NCBI RefSeq assembly: GCF_001641265.1
Contig: NW_020167528.1
Span: 992,001 to 1,056,000, forward strand
Direction: 5' to 3'
Length of the DNA stretch: 64,000 bases
Origin: Pseudogymnoascus destructans
Taxonomy: Eukaryota; Ascomycota; Leotiomycetes; Thelebolales; Thelebolaceae
Part shown: positions 34,790 through 45,597 of the stretch, piece after piece
How positions within the stretch are numbered: position 1 is the stretch's first letter
Layout: every line of letters starts with the position of its first letter
Made by a program: the position numbers and the translations under genes
The notes under the pieces: model-generated
The model's database searches: none
Told to the model about the DNA's origin: nothing
What the model saw: only the letters and a program-made list of their open reading frames with translations

Positions 34790-37700
34790 ATCAATCACTT
34801 GCATCTCTAGCTCTTCCGCTTCCTTCCATCGGCCTTGATTTCTATAGGTCGACGCCAGGTTGACAATGCTACTCAACGTGTCCTGATGCTCCGTACCAAG
34901 GACCCTCTTTCTCGTCACTATCACTTGCACCTGTAGCTCTTCGGCTTCGTCCCATCGGCTTTGTTCGCAATACATCGATGCTAGGTTGGCCATACTGCTC
35001 AGCGTATCTGGGTGCTCTACTCCAAGCATTTTCTCCATTCCTTGAAGAGCTCGCTGGTGCATCGCTTCGGCCTCCTTGTACTTGCCCTGCCCCTCTAACG
35101 CCGACCCAAGGTTACTAACGCCATTGAGCGTGTCTGGGTGCTCTACTCCAAGCATTTTTTCCATTCCTTGCAGAGCTCGCCAGTGCATCGCTTCAGCCTC
35201 TTCGTACTTGCCCTGCCTTGATAACACTGACCCAAGGTTGCTAACGCTACTGAGCGTGTCTGGGTGCTCTTCTCCAAGAATTTTCTCCATTCCTTGTAGA
35301 GCTCGCTGGTGCATTGCTTCTGCCTCTTCGTACTTGCCCTGCCTTGACAGAACCAATCCAAGCTGGCTGACGCTAATGAGCGTGTCTGGGTGTTCTACTC
35401 CAAGCACCTTCTCCCTTCCTCCTAGAGCTCGCCGCTCCATTGCTTCCGCCTCTTCGTACTTGCCCTGCCTTGACAGAACCGATCCAAGGTTGCTAACGCC
35501 ACTAAGCGTGTCTGGGTGTTCGACTCCAAGAACCTTCTCCCTTCCTCCTAGAGCTCGCCGCTCCATCGCTTCCGCCTCTTTGTACTTGCCCTGTCTCTCT
35601 AACACTAACCCAAGCTGGCTAACGCCACTGAGCGTGTCTGGGTGCTCTACTCCAAGAACTTTCTCCATTCCTTGTAGAGCTCGCTGGTGCATTGCTTCTG
35701 CCTCTTTGTACTTGCCCTGCCTCGACAGAACCAATCCAAGCTGGCTGACGCTAATGAGCGTGTCGGGGTGCTCTACTCCAAGCACCCCCTCCCTCCCAAC
35801 TACTGCAGTCCGCCCTATCTGCTCCGCTGCTGCATACTCCCCTGTGAGGAGAAGATACCGTACTGTGTTATCTGCAATCCTCACTCGATCTAGTGTTGCC
35901 TCTGTCTCTTCTAGAACGTAGCCAAGCACCTTTCGCGCGTGCGGAAGGAGCACTCGACAAGCCGCCCATGTCTCATGCTGCCCGCTTGGAAAAGCAGCAG
36001 CCATAATATGTAGCGACGCCTTCTGCCATCTGCCCACCTGCATCTGTACTTCTAGCCACTTCTTCGTCGCAAGCTGCACCAACTCATGCATCTGAAATAT
36101 ATACTCCCCGACCTGCTGCTCTGGCTGCTTCGTACTCTGAGCCTTAATTAGAGAGAAGCTTGTCAATAGCGCCACTGCATCCTCAAACTGCAGCCTACCT
36201 CTGCCATCGTACAGAACAGACTCTGGAATCCCCTGTCTCTCAAACATAGCCATGAGCGAAAGTAGCTCTGCAGCTTCGGGGCTTGTCTTCCGGATCTGCT
36301 CGAACGTAATCTGCCACGTTGTAATTACCGCGTGCCTGATACTGTGATCGCGCCGAAGGTCTTTTGTCTCGTTATTATTTAATAGAGTAGCCTGGTTAGC
36401 CTCGCTCTCCCGGAACAGACTGAGGTACATAGATACGGTAACCCGCGGTCTTGACCGTATGTATGCTGCCGCGTGCGTAATCGCCAGTGGAATTCCTTCA
36501 AGTGCCTGAGCCAGCTCCTTTAAGTCGGCTTCTGAACACTTGTCTACCGGAATCTTCGTCTTGAGCAAGTCAACCGAGTCCTTCTCTTTCATTGGCTCTA
36601 CTAATACAAGCTTTCCAAACGTGTTGACAAGGTCGTTGGCTGCGGTCGAGTTACGTGATGTGATAAGGATTGATCCATTTCACGACTGAGGAAGAAACAT
36701 CTCCAGTGGCAGTTGGGAGTCCATTGCATGGTCGTATTGTGAGACGCTCCTGACAACATCATAATTCCCAAAAAACACACTTCCGTCATCAACATTGTCT
36801 AGTATCATATGCCATTGTCCGTTAGCTTCATCTGACAGCCAATTGTATACCAGTTGTAGCACATTGGCCTTCGGATTGTCTCGCCCTGGAATCTCAAGCC
36901 TCTCCGCCATCTCTTTGTATGCTTGTTCGAACCGGGTTTTGGTGCTTGCCTGGATCCAGAACACCGATATTTGCGGTTGGCACTTCCGTGCTCGGTATGC
37001 ATACTCGATAGCGATTTGAGATTTCCTATGCGCATTTAGCCGCTGTAAAAGATAGGTGTATTAGCAGACTTACCCAACTCCCCCAAGACCTACTAGTGCA
37101 TGTCTCTGGTGCTTTTTTGGCTCCTCCTGCTCGCCTCCTAAGTCTAGTTGACCTAGAATATCTTCTCGACCAACAAAGTGTTTGTCTTGTGGGAAGGGAA
37201 CTATGAATTGTTTGGCGAGTGCTAGATGAGTGATGAGCAGCGTAAAACATTACTGATACATGATTACGTACAGTTGTTATTGGCCGAATTCGTTTCCCTT
37301 ATGAACTGCTTTAGAACTCCACAGATCTGGCGGTAACACACATCGTCTCTGCTGCCACATCTAGCCATTTCCATATGATTCACGTCGATGGTCTCCACCG
37401 TTTCTTGTTCCCTAGCGAGATCAAGCTTTGAGGAGAAGTTATCTACTACCTATGCTACCCATTAGTTCTCTAGCTCCATAGCTTACAGTACAGTATTTTA
37501 GGACTGCCGTACCTTGCTGTCCAGACCTTTCATGCCAGAAATCCCCTTTGCCTCTTGAAACGAGTGCACTTTGATAGCGCAATTGCTAAGTATAGTCTTG
37601 AATTCATCCTGAATATTGTCCAAAACCTCATCATTAACTTCAAGTATCTGTATAAGCTGTTTGTTTGAGTCTTGTAGAGCTAAGCGCGCTAGGTTTGAGG

Positions 37701-38462
37701 ATCTCGCCCCAACTTGCATACATGCTTCCTCGATGTGGTGTCCCAAGAAAGACAATCAGCCTTGTCCGTTTGCAGATTGTCTCCGATCTACGTAGTGCCT
37801 ATATCAGTGTATCAATAGCTGTAGACCTTCTAGCTGCATGTGCGGGGCCTCACGTCTTTCGTGATGATTCCACCAAGACTATGCGCTACAAACACAATCG
37901 GATCCTGTATGGACACTCGTTAGGCTTATTTAAAGAAACACAGAGCAGTCTGGCATACCTCATTGTCAATATCCCTCTCCAACCTAACAGCGAAGTCCCG
38001 ACCATGCTGTGAAATGCTGTTCTGGTTGTTTGCCTGGAAAAGCCCTCCAATGACATCCGCATTGTACCCGTACGTCCATATTCGAGCCTGGGGAAGGTCC
38101 GGCACGAGATACTCTTCTGGCCAGAAGATATCTGACGGTGAAAAACTTCTTGTCTGCGTCTTGTCGTCCGTCTCTTTCTTGTTCTTCTGCAGCCCGAGGT
38201 AGGTCTTGATGTTCCTGTGCTTGTCGGTGCGCGGATCGGTGTCTTTGCTTCAACCAGTCGTAGAAGTGGGCCGTAGATGCGACCATGTCTCGCGTGGGTG
38301 CCCTTTGAGGCCATGGATGAAGATGACGCTGCTCGCAGTTAGAACGGGCTGTGGTTAAGAGGTGGAGAATGGGCGGGGGCTGTACTTCAGATCGCGCTGG
38401 TCCCCACTAGCGTCTTCGCTCTCGGAGAGCAGTGTGACTCCCTCCCGGTGAATCTTCGCCAT
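34790..38462 (-). pseudogene. SesB hydrolase / NB-ARC / TPR NLR-type receptor, disrupted
   Basis: A fungal NLR-like gene with domains in order. First is a SesB-type alpha/beta hydrolase (VIFIHGLKGHPRETW; nucleophile elbow VFVAHSLGG). Next is an NB-ARC domain (P-loop GLGGVGKSQ, split by an intron; Walker B WHMILDNVDD; ILITSR; EGIPLAI). Last come eight TPRs. Exons: 38462-38386, 38328-37959, 37904-37854, 37798-37513, 37449-37272, 37221-37074, 37025-34790. Three breaks are seen: an in-frame TGA at 38252-38250 in the hydrolase, a one-base frameshift between WGEI and SNLARLALQD near 37700, and an in-frame TGA at 36682-36680 just before NGSILITSR. Such receptors are associated with non-self recognition and regulated cell death. 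As read, it cannot make a full-length product. The 3' end runs on into the membrane-protein frame. Confidence 0.8.
34815..35790 (-). repeat. array of near-identical 126-bp TPR repeats
   Basis: Eight 42-residue tetratricopeptide repeats of the type GVEHPDTLxxVSxLGxVL with GKYxEAEAMxxRALxGxEKVL. The first six are almost identical, with substitutions concentrated at a few positions (S/N, Q/W, HQ/ER). The last two (SMANLASMYCEQSRW, SIVNLASTYRNQGRW) are diverged. Such homogeneity suggests unequal crossing-over or gene conversion. Confidence 0.85.
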
Positions 38463-39232
38463 AGATGCTGGCTCGACAATAAATTAAGATATGTTAAGCA
38501 TAGGTCGAGTCGTAATGCGATAGGATGGGGGAGTCTTGTCAAGGCTGAGCGCTTAGCGTTTCTGACGCTCTCATCTTTCATCATGGTAATCCTAATCCTA
38601 TCACGTGGTGGCATGATAATAAGCTGAGTAACAGGTGTGTTGTAGACAAGGCTGAGCGCAAGACACTCTATAGTATCGACCCCCATTGCAAACCCTCAGC
38701 CGTACCTGTAGCGATTAAGGGACGGACTCCGGCCCGCACCGCTGACACGATAGCGCCGACTATGGTGGGTTTTGGCGACGGTTGGGAGGGGTGGGAAAGC
38801 TGGCTCTGCAGATGCCAGTTGTGGGTTGAGCCGCCAGTTCTGCCTCCCTCGGTACGTACTTCCCTCGGTACCTCCGGTACATGTATCTGCAAAGCCACAA
38901 CAAGCCACAGGCCTACACCGCAATCTCACAAATAAAGTTAACTTAAAATTCCACGACACCCAATTCGCCTTCTACTGTATATTTCAAGATCGAAAATCAG
39001 CTGATTTAAACCCTACTGCGAATGGGTTCTTTAGCTGGACCCATTCGGGACTTGGTGACGGAGACAAAATCTTAGCCTCAGGCAGCCACTAATATGTGAC
39101 GCATACTGGCTGTTTGTGCGCTGTGTTATTATCTCCTTATCATCACGTGACACAACAACCTAACACTTGACACCTGAGGATAGAACATTCTCTCTAAGGG
39201 CCGCTTTGAATAGTGACTGCGTCCATCTTGTT
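38463..39232. other. upstream region of the disrupted NLR, up to the second direct repeat
   Basis: No gene seen. A short motif, caaggctgagcgc, occurs twice (38537 and 38645). The region would hold the NLR promoter, and its right edge is the junction with the direct repeat. Confidence 0.45.
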
Positions 39233-39565
39233 TGGAGCACAATGCAGCCGAAGGTAAAATAGGTCACTTAAAGCCCTCACAGCCTCCACATTGTGGTGCG
39301 CATCATTATGGTATGCCTCGGGCGTCTATAGATAGTATAGAGCAGATCTAATGTAATGTATGAATATGATGTATGAATATGATCTTGCTCTATGCATACG
39401 ACTCACCTTTAACTGTGAAGCAAGTAGTCAAGGTAATAATAACCCGCGCCTATCACCACCCACCGTCTCTTGAATCCTTAACGCTCGCCCTGGTGGATCG
39501 TCTCGGCCTCCATATCCTTCTCCAGCACGATCAGACTCCAAAAATACCCCGAAAATGTGTCCAGT
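39233..39565. repeat. 335-bp direct repeat, copy 2
   Basis: Direct-orientation duplicate of 31699-32035. Its left end repeats the last codons of the Myb-like gene (tggagcacaatgcagccg followed by the TAG stop), now detached from the gene body. Its right end supplies, on the minus strand, the last codons and stop of the nuclease-like fragment at 39531. Confidence 0.9.
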
Positions 39566-39974
39566 AATCTTGCTCTGCCCATTTCGCAATGATCTTGAAG
39601 ACACTATTAAGCACAAAGAAGTTATGGATGTCTTCGTAACCTCCAATGGATACAGGGCCTAGAATAACCTTGACAACACAAGGCAAGTCAGCTGATGATT
39701 TCTCTACTTCATACAGTGTGTGAAAGTGGAAATGACTCACTACAGAACCATCATCTGGGAGTTTATATGCCACGTGTGATTTCCAGTCCAGTCCAATAGC
39801 AGTCATGCCAATTAAAGGCACAGTTTCTTCTGTATCAATGTCGCCTTGTTGTAATCTCAGCTCATGCAGCTTCAACAGGCCAGCGCAACACCACACGCCA
39901 AGCTGAATAGATGCTTTATTGGCTGTGTGAGCTGGAAGGAAAGTATATAGTGAGCGGATGTCCATCTTAAGCAA
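39531..39974 (-). pseudogene. C-terminal fragment of a PDDEXK_12-like fungal nuclease family protein
   Basis: A 147-codon frame lacking an N-terminus. ASIQLGVWCCAGLLKL, ETVPLIGMTAIGLDWKSHVA, VKVILGPVSIGGYEDIHNFF and FKIIAKWAEQDYWTHF follow the pattern of the C-terminal half of fungal PD-(D/E)XK-like proteins (PF20516 type): a QLGVW helix, a PL..V.GHDW-like strand, and a final helix with a Trp. Catalytic residues would lie upstream and are missing. Directly upstream on the same strand is P450 sequence, so the fragment is broken there. Family assignment is from pattern memory and is moderate. Confidence 0.5.
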
Positions 39975-40545
39975 TTGAACTGCAAATAAGCTTACACTCG
40001 TTGATCACACATCTGAGATACTTCATTCTGTTGATATGGGCCCGAGTAAACCCAGTTGATCCTCCAGTGATAGTCTGGATCTCATCTCGGATTCGTGTGA
40101 GAGCTTCGGGATGCCTCACAAGAAGGAAGAATTCCCATGACATTAGACATGCCGTCGTATCCCTTCCTGCAATCAGAACATGGACTAATTGATCCCCCAC
40201 GAGTATCGAATCTTGCAACTCCTTGTATAGGTCGAGGATAAATGCATGTTTCTCAGATGCTGCTTTCTCACCATTATTTTTCATGTCCTCGAGTGCAAGC
40301 TGCACAAAATGAGTCGCATATTTCTTGACGACAGCGCAAGCTGTTCCAAATCTAGCAGGCTTCCATACCAATTCCAGATCAGCAAGACGTAGCCTGATCG
40401 CACTGATATAGCTTGTCAAAGGCCCTCTCAAACGTATCCGTCTCTTCTCCCGGCAAAGTTCTTGAACGCCTTGGCACATGTGATAAGTATGTCCCACATA
40501 AAAAATAGCCGATAATGCATCTTGATGTCCTCAATGGAATAACGG
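39967..40545 (-). pseudogene. cytochrome P450 fragment (I-helix region), frameshifted
   Basis: The minus strand encodes the oxygen-binding I-helix LVHVLIAGRDTTACLMSWEF, followed by FLLVRHPEALTRIRDEIQ and MKYLRCVINE, the K-helix approach. Upstream, TLPGEETDTFERAFDK lies in another frame and SAIRLRLADLELVWKPARFG resumes in the first frame, so a frameshift separates them. The N-terminal third and the entire heme-binding Cys loop are absent. The helix pattern resembles CYP52-type alkane or fatty-acid hydroxylases, but subfamily is not secure. The remnant lies between the DUF7924 gene and the nuclease fragment. Confidence 0.75.
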
Positions 40546-40548
40546 CAT

Positions 40549-42390
40549 TCACTGATGTAACTCCACTGCCCGGCCCCTTTTCTTAGGCTTTTTGAAGGCT
40601 CTTTCGATCCCTTGAGATAGGGACGTATCTGGCGTAACGTCTCGCGAAGGATCACGGCTTGATTGACTGTCAGCTTCATCTAGCAGAGACGCAGCATCAT
40701 GACTTGATTGGCGAGTGGGATAGTGGCTTTCCAACCCCTGTGAAAGTTCAGATTCCCCCTGGTCGGATTGCTGCGAGACCTCGAAATCTAAATCAGGCGG
40801 CAACTCATCAATAACCGAACAGATTCTTTTAAGGTGAGTCGGCATCCATGTGTCGTAGACGTTTTTAGTGAACTTGTATGCCGTCCATTTCTCCTTGCCC
40901 TCTAGCGCTGTGAAATCGAATTTATGGATCGAGTGGCGGTAGAAAGTGGTCTGCTTTCCATCAATCAGAGGGTAATGGCCGTAGATTCTCACCGAACTGT
41001 GATCATGCGAGATTGAGAAGGCGAGGATTTCCCGGTGGAGCTCCTTTTCGCGCTTCACTAGCCTAAACAGTTCGACTATACCCCTCACTGCCATCGTCAT
41101 GCTGTGAGCATTTTGCCGATCTGCAACGTCGAGAGCGGCGCCGCCACATTTGACCTCGCATGTCAGGAACGGAAAGTACATGTAGTATGTGGCCATAAAG
41201 TAAGAGTTGTCTGTAAGCTCGCCAACAAAAGGTTGAAGTCTTTTGATTTGATCTTCTGTGAATGCCTTTCGCCCAAATCCAACAGCATAGTCGGGTTGTG
41301 GACGAGTCTGGGTGACAGGTATAGAATTATTCCAGCCTTCATTGACACTTTCAACTAAACTCCTGAGGTCTTTCGATCCGAACGTTGCGAGAGTTTCCGC
41401 AGAAGGGACAATCAGTCGAGCGATATCTTGAACGACTCTAGCCTCGTTTCGATTTTGTATACTTTCGCAAGCTTCCTCAAATAGGTCGTCACGGAACAAG
41501 GACTCTTGAGGCACCGTCTGCTCTTTCTCAAGTAGGGTTCGACAGAGACTTTTGCTTGCATCTGTGCTGCCCAGTTCTGATTTGCCCATAAAGCTGCCTC
41601 TACTGGCAAGAATAGTTTGATAACGCCCATCTTGATAGGGAGCGCTTTTGACTTCTCGCGGCTTTTGATCGCTAGGTGTAGCAGAGCTAGTCGTGACAGA
41701 GCCAGCTTCTGATTGCCTCCTGCGAAGAGAGGATGATGATTTCTTCCTGGCAAGTAGATGGTTCATCTCTGGCACCCAATACTTCTCGTACCAGCTGTCT
41801 TCTTCCAGATCTGCCCTTGTCTGATCGTCTTGTTGAAACTGTTCCTTTGGCCACCGTTGTTTTCTTGTCCAGAATTCAATGGGATTGATCTCCTTCACGT
41901 CAACTCCGCTCGCTGTAGTTTCGCCAGATATATCGTCAGTAGCACACTGTCGGGGTGACCTTCGCGTGCGCTTTGGGGACGGCTTGGCAGTAGCTAAAAA
42001 GGGGCTTTGAGCTTCGTGCGATCGTTTTCGCTTTCGATTATTAGCTTGTGAAGACTTGGCAGAGTTAGCTTTATTGCGTAGAAAGAGAGTGACATGATGG
42101 CTTGCCTCTATGCCAGGAGCATCGGTAGTTGGGGAGGGTGCTGGTTTCTTGGGTTCAATATTTCTGCCATTAGACACAGTTCGTTCTTGGCGACGTTGTA
42201 TATCTTCCAGTCGGTCGCTCTTGCGAGTATATACTTGTGGTCGTTCTCTCTTGATACCTTGAGGGCGCTTCCCTACAAACGATCAGTTAAGGGACACAGA
42301 AACGGGCGAAGATGGCTTACCTTGGTCTTTTGGAGCCAACCGTTGCCGCCCAGCGTTTCGGACGTTTCGTTTTGCTTGACGCGGGGCCAT
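40549..42390 (-). CDS. DUF7924-type PD-(D/E)XK-like fungal protein
   Basis: Two exons (42390-42321, 42272-40549) joined by a 48-nt intron give 597 residues. The N-terminal 200 residues are basic and Ser-rich (RNVRNAGRQRLAPKDQ, KRKRSHE, SPKRTRRSPRQ), suggesting nuclear localisation. The conserved C-terminal domain contains QPDYAVGFGRKAFTEDQI, YMYFPFLTCEVKCGGAALDV, RQNAHSMTMAVRGIVELFR, ILAFSISHDHSSVRIYGHYP and WMPTHLKRICSVIDELP. The EVKCG strand with an upstream Asp resembles a PD-(D/E)XK nuclease core, so a nuclease-like role is inferred, not shown. Such genes are accessory and multicopy in many filamentous fungi. The frame is intact. Its 3' end directly abuts P450 remnants, so the natural C-terminus may be altered. 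Confidence 0.7.
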
Positions 42391-43770
42391 GTTGACAGGA
42401 AGGAGGGACAAGAAGTAAACTTATAACTGCCACTTCGCTTAAACCAAATGGAACTGATCAGAACAGAACTTGTAGCATGACCAGGATGATGAGTGACAAA
42501 TGCTTCGTTGTTGTCGCAAGAAACATACTCAGCGGCTACTTTAACTTAGTGCGAACAGTAACCCCTCGTCGTAACCACTCACATCGAAAGTCTTGCCGCG
42601 TGAAATCGAGTGGAGGTTGAGCTGGGCATGTCTGCATGATAAGAATGAGCTGTTGTTGGAGTGCCATGAGGCAACAACTTGGGGAAAGTTATTTGGGCGC
42701 CCATGCCAAATATTGATTGGCTAGAAGCAATGCTTAGCCGAGTTTCATCCTTGAGACACTGACGCAATCACCCCATGACTCCGAGGCTCGATCTTCAAGA
42801 CTAATTTTAGAACCCACCCACTAAAATGGGTAGCCCATATCCTCTCCACTCTCCTGTTGGTGTCAGAAATCCTAGATTAGTAAGCTGGAGCTCTGTTGTG
42901 GCTACCCGTATCAAGCATTTGGTTACCGAAGTTCCAACACCCTCAGCGGCTGATCAACCTCAGAACTGCTTCACCGACGACCCTGAACCGATACACCTCA
43001 ACCTCAAAGTCGGAATAGCGAGCGAAATTTCGGCTGCTTTTACCCAGAATACCTTCTCCCACTATCGCGAAGATCGTCGGTGTTGGACCGTCGAAATCAA
43101 ACCGCGCTTCCCACGATCTAACGATTCTTACTACTACACAGGAAACTCGGCTTTTCTCTCTCCGTCAATTAAACTGAGCCACCTCAACTATCATCATGTC
43201 TTCATCATCATTGTCGCCTCCGGCTTCGCTCTCATCTTCCCCGCTATCTTCTCCACCACCTTCACCGAACGTTTCCAATTTTATATCAAATCCGCCGCTT
43301 GAGGAGGCATGCTTTGCGGCAAGCCCCGAGCGGAAATACTACAAGAAAGGCAAATAGTTTGCGAAGAGATGCCTTCGCCCATCAGAATATTGGACTGCCC
43401 CTCATGGCCTATATCGCACCTGCGACGGTGGCGTAAGGTAAGTATTAGGTGGGGTAACAGGCGCGCGGGCATACATAACAAGAGAATGGCGGCCAATATT
43501 CCAACTTGCAAATTTAGATAAGGCCATGAATCAAGTAGTGCGTGAGGATGCTGGTCTTTGTTGACATGGCGCAGAGTGAGAGGCTTCGGACCTTGGCCAG
43601 CAGGTCACAGACAATTTACTAATCGGAGTCAAGGATGTCCCCGTTGCAGGGAGGTAATTTAATCATAACTTAGACCAATAGAGTAGCCTATTTCTCTTGT
43701 ACAATAGGAGTTTGAGGTTATAATTCGCGTTATTTCCCAATATCTGGCATATGAATCCAGCCAATATGCT
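42391..43770. other. stretch without a secure gene; weak open frame 42826-43302 (+)
   Basis: The left end is the promoter side of the DUF7924 gene. A 158-codon plus-strand frame from an ATG at 42826 has one hydrophobic stretch (YHHVFIIIVASGFALIFPAI) but no recognisable domain. Overlapping it in another frame, from about 43197, is a Ser/Pro-rich peptide (MSSSSLSPPASLSSSPLSSP) that could be a first exon. Neither can be chosen from sequence alone. Confidence 0.3.
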
Positions 43771-44771
43771 CTAGATCGCATCGGCATCTATTTTATAATC
43801 AAAGGTGCAACAGTTCTCCACATATGAAATGTACGGCTCAAATCTGAAACGGGTAGTTGCTTTGTCCCCAGACGAGGAAATGGCGTGCCTATACAGCTTA
43901 ACGAGGCAATCGCTGAATGATGCTCGAGTCCAGTGAGCTGACATGTTGTCTTGTATGTTTCCTGGCTTTGCAAACTTGTTGCGAATAAAACGGTTCGCGG
44001 CCGTGATAGTATCCCGCATCTTTAATACGCAATACACAATCGGAATGACTTTAAACGCCTCAAGCTCATTGGGAGGGCTGCATTCCACATAGCCTTGAAG
44101 CAAAAAGATGCAGGAATTGGCACTAGAAATATTAGTACGGACTAAACAATAGAGGGTGTTACAAACAAGTCAAAGCCATCTTGTATGCACCAGTTCTGCA
44201 ATAAGGCCCTCCCAAAAAATTCTTCTTTTATACATGCTTTGCAAAATGACGACGCTTCGTTGATATAATTCTCATCCCACTCAAAAGCCGAGTTTGTGCA
44301 TGAAATGAGTCGTATGTAAGTCTCGTGGACTTGAAATGAATACCCGGCTTCTAAAACCTGAGCCTTGATCTGAGGTTTATATTTATCCTTGAAATGTAAG
44401 CAGTTATTATGAGTAATGAGCAGCGGACTAACCACAATATAATTGAAATTCAACAAGTAATTGGCTATATCTATAGCCTCTCCCGTTATAGTTGAATAAT
44501 TATGCGTCAATGCAGCTGCTTGAGTGCTTTGCTCCTTTTTGTCAAAGGCAAAACAGTGTAGATCAAACCAGTTCGGAAAATATTGTTGTGCAGAACGAAG
44601 TATGTTGCACTCATAAGGCGAGCAGAGTAGAAATGCGTTCCGTAATATCTCCTTGAACTTCACAACATCTGGCCCTACAAACGTCAAGGGCGAGATGAGG
44701 AGATCGGGCTTCAATATTGGAGCGAAAATAGCAGCCAAGGCACGGTATCCATCTGCATGTAATCCGGCCAT
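43771..44771 (-). CDS. unrecognised family, paralog A of the gene at 53492
   Basis: Two exons (44771-44167, 44122-43771) with a 44-nt intron carrying a TACTAAT branch site make 318 residues. I do not recognise the family. Landmarks shared with the plus-strand gene at 53492 are an N-terminal FAPILKPDLLI (there FLPFFDPDVLL), FCKACIKEEFFGRALLQNW (there LCFACIEEDDFTRPLLQAW), and AFKVIPIVYCVLKMRD (there AFRMIPIIYCGFKIQD). The intron position inside the region after LLQxW is also conserved. No signal peptide or transmembrane helix is evident; Cys and aromatic residues are frequent. A TATATA box lies about 75 bases upstream of the ATG. The intact frame and conserved splice site argue for a real gene. 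Confidence 0.6.
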
Positions 44772-45160
44772 AATAAAAGCGTTTAAAAGGTAGACTGCTA
44801 TGAGATAGAGGAAATAGCATAGGAGCGAAGGAATCTATCAAGGAGCATGGATATATATACCACAAACTGACATGAGAAATTGTAGAGACCGTCCCTTTCA
44901 TTGATCATTCTAGCAAGAGCTACGAATAGTTTCATTCCCTTTCAAGCACAGTTCCTTGTCTCACCTTCACGCATCCTCCTTTTCACGAACAACCTTGCCA
45001 GCCGATCATATTAAACTACTGGCTTTGTGCATCGCCAGAACTATGTAGCTAAAGCTTGGACGTTTCTGTATTACAAGTGCATGGGTGGTCGCTGTATATA
45101 CGTTTGCCTTCCCGCTGCAAGATCATTCCAGATGAAGAAACAACTCTGGTCATATATATA
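44772..45160. promoter_or_regulatory. divergent upstream region between paralog A and the small zinc-finger gene
   Basis: It separates two divergent short genes. A ggatatatatacc TATA-type box near 44848 points to paralog A. Another AT run (catatatataatg) immediately precedes the plus-strand ATG at 45161. Confidence 0.4.
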
Positions 45161-45455
45161 ATGGGACTTTGTTGGACTTGTAGCTGGTGCTCGAAAACAT
45201 TCTCATCTCATGAGGAGATCAAAAATCACTTGGACTATTATATACACAACGAAGGGCGTATTCAAGATGATGGCCACAAAATACATATAGGTTCAATTAA
45301 GAAGTTACGAGATGCTCAAGAAATGCAGATGAAACACCGTTCTCAAGCGCACTTGGTATATTTCCTCTCCCTATTGAGCTATGGAAACTGACAATTTCAA
45401 CCAGAATCATCAGAGACCAAACCACTTGCTCCGCATCCTCGGAGTCGAAAAATGA
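45161..45455 (+). CDS. small protein with a C2H2-like zinc finger
   Basis: Proposed exons 45161-45355 and 45405-45455, with a 49-nt intron (GTATAT..CAACCAG), give 81 residues. CSWCSKTFSSHEEIKNHLDY followed by YIH has C-x2-C and a His pair in C2H2 spacing. Two more Cys precede it (MGLCWTCSWC). No other domain is visible. If the intron is not used, the frame ends at 45391. The gene is short and lies in a gene-poor region, so it could be a relic of a larger zinc-finger gene. Confidence 0.35.
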
Positions 45456-45597
45456 GGAGGCCATGGAATGCGGCTTGGGACTCGAGAGACTGGCAATAAA
45501 CATCCTGCGCAACTCTTAGATTAGTAAATGGCGCACTGGGAAGATAGTTGAACAACTTGAGCAGAAACGATGCTGGATTTTCTCCATAGAAGATTGA

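Noticed and set aside
35076..35921. 281-codon plus-strand open frame with SYLPCLDNTDPRLLTPLSVS-type repeats
   Set aside because: It is the antisense reading of the TPR array; its periodicity is inherited from the 126-bp repeats.
31699..39565. Direct repeats as LTRs of a retrotransposon
   Set aside because: Although the repeat starts TGGA and ends near TCCA, it begins inside the coding end of the Myb-like gene. The flanks show no matching target duplication, and the interior encodes no gag, protease, reverse transcriptase or integrase.
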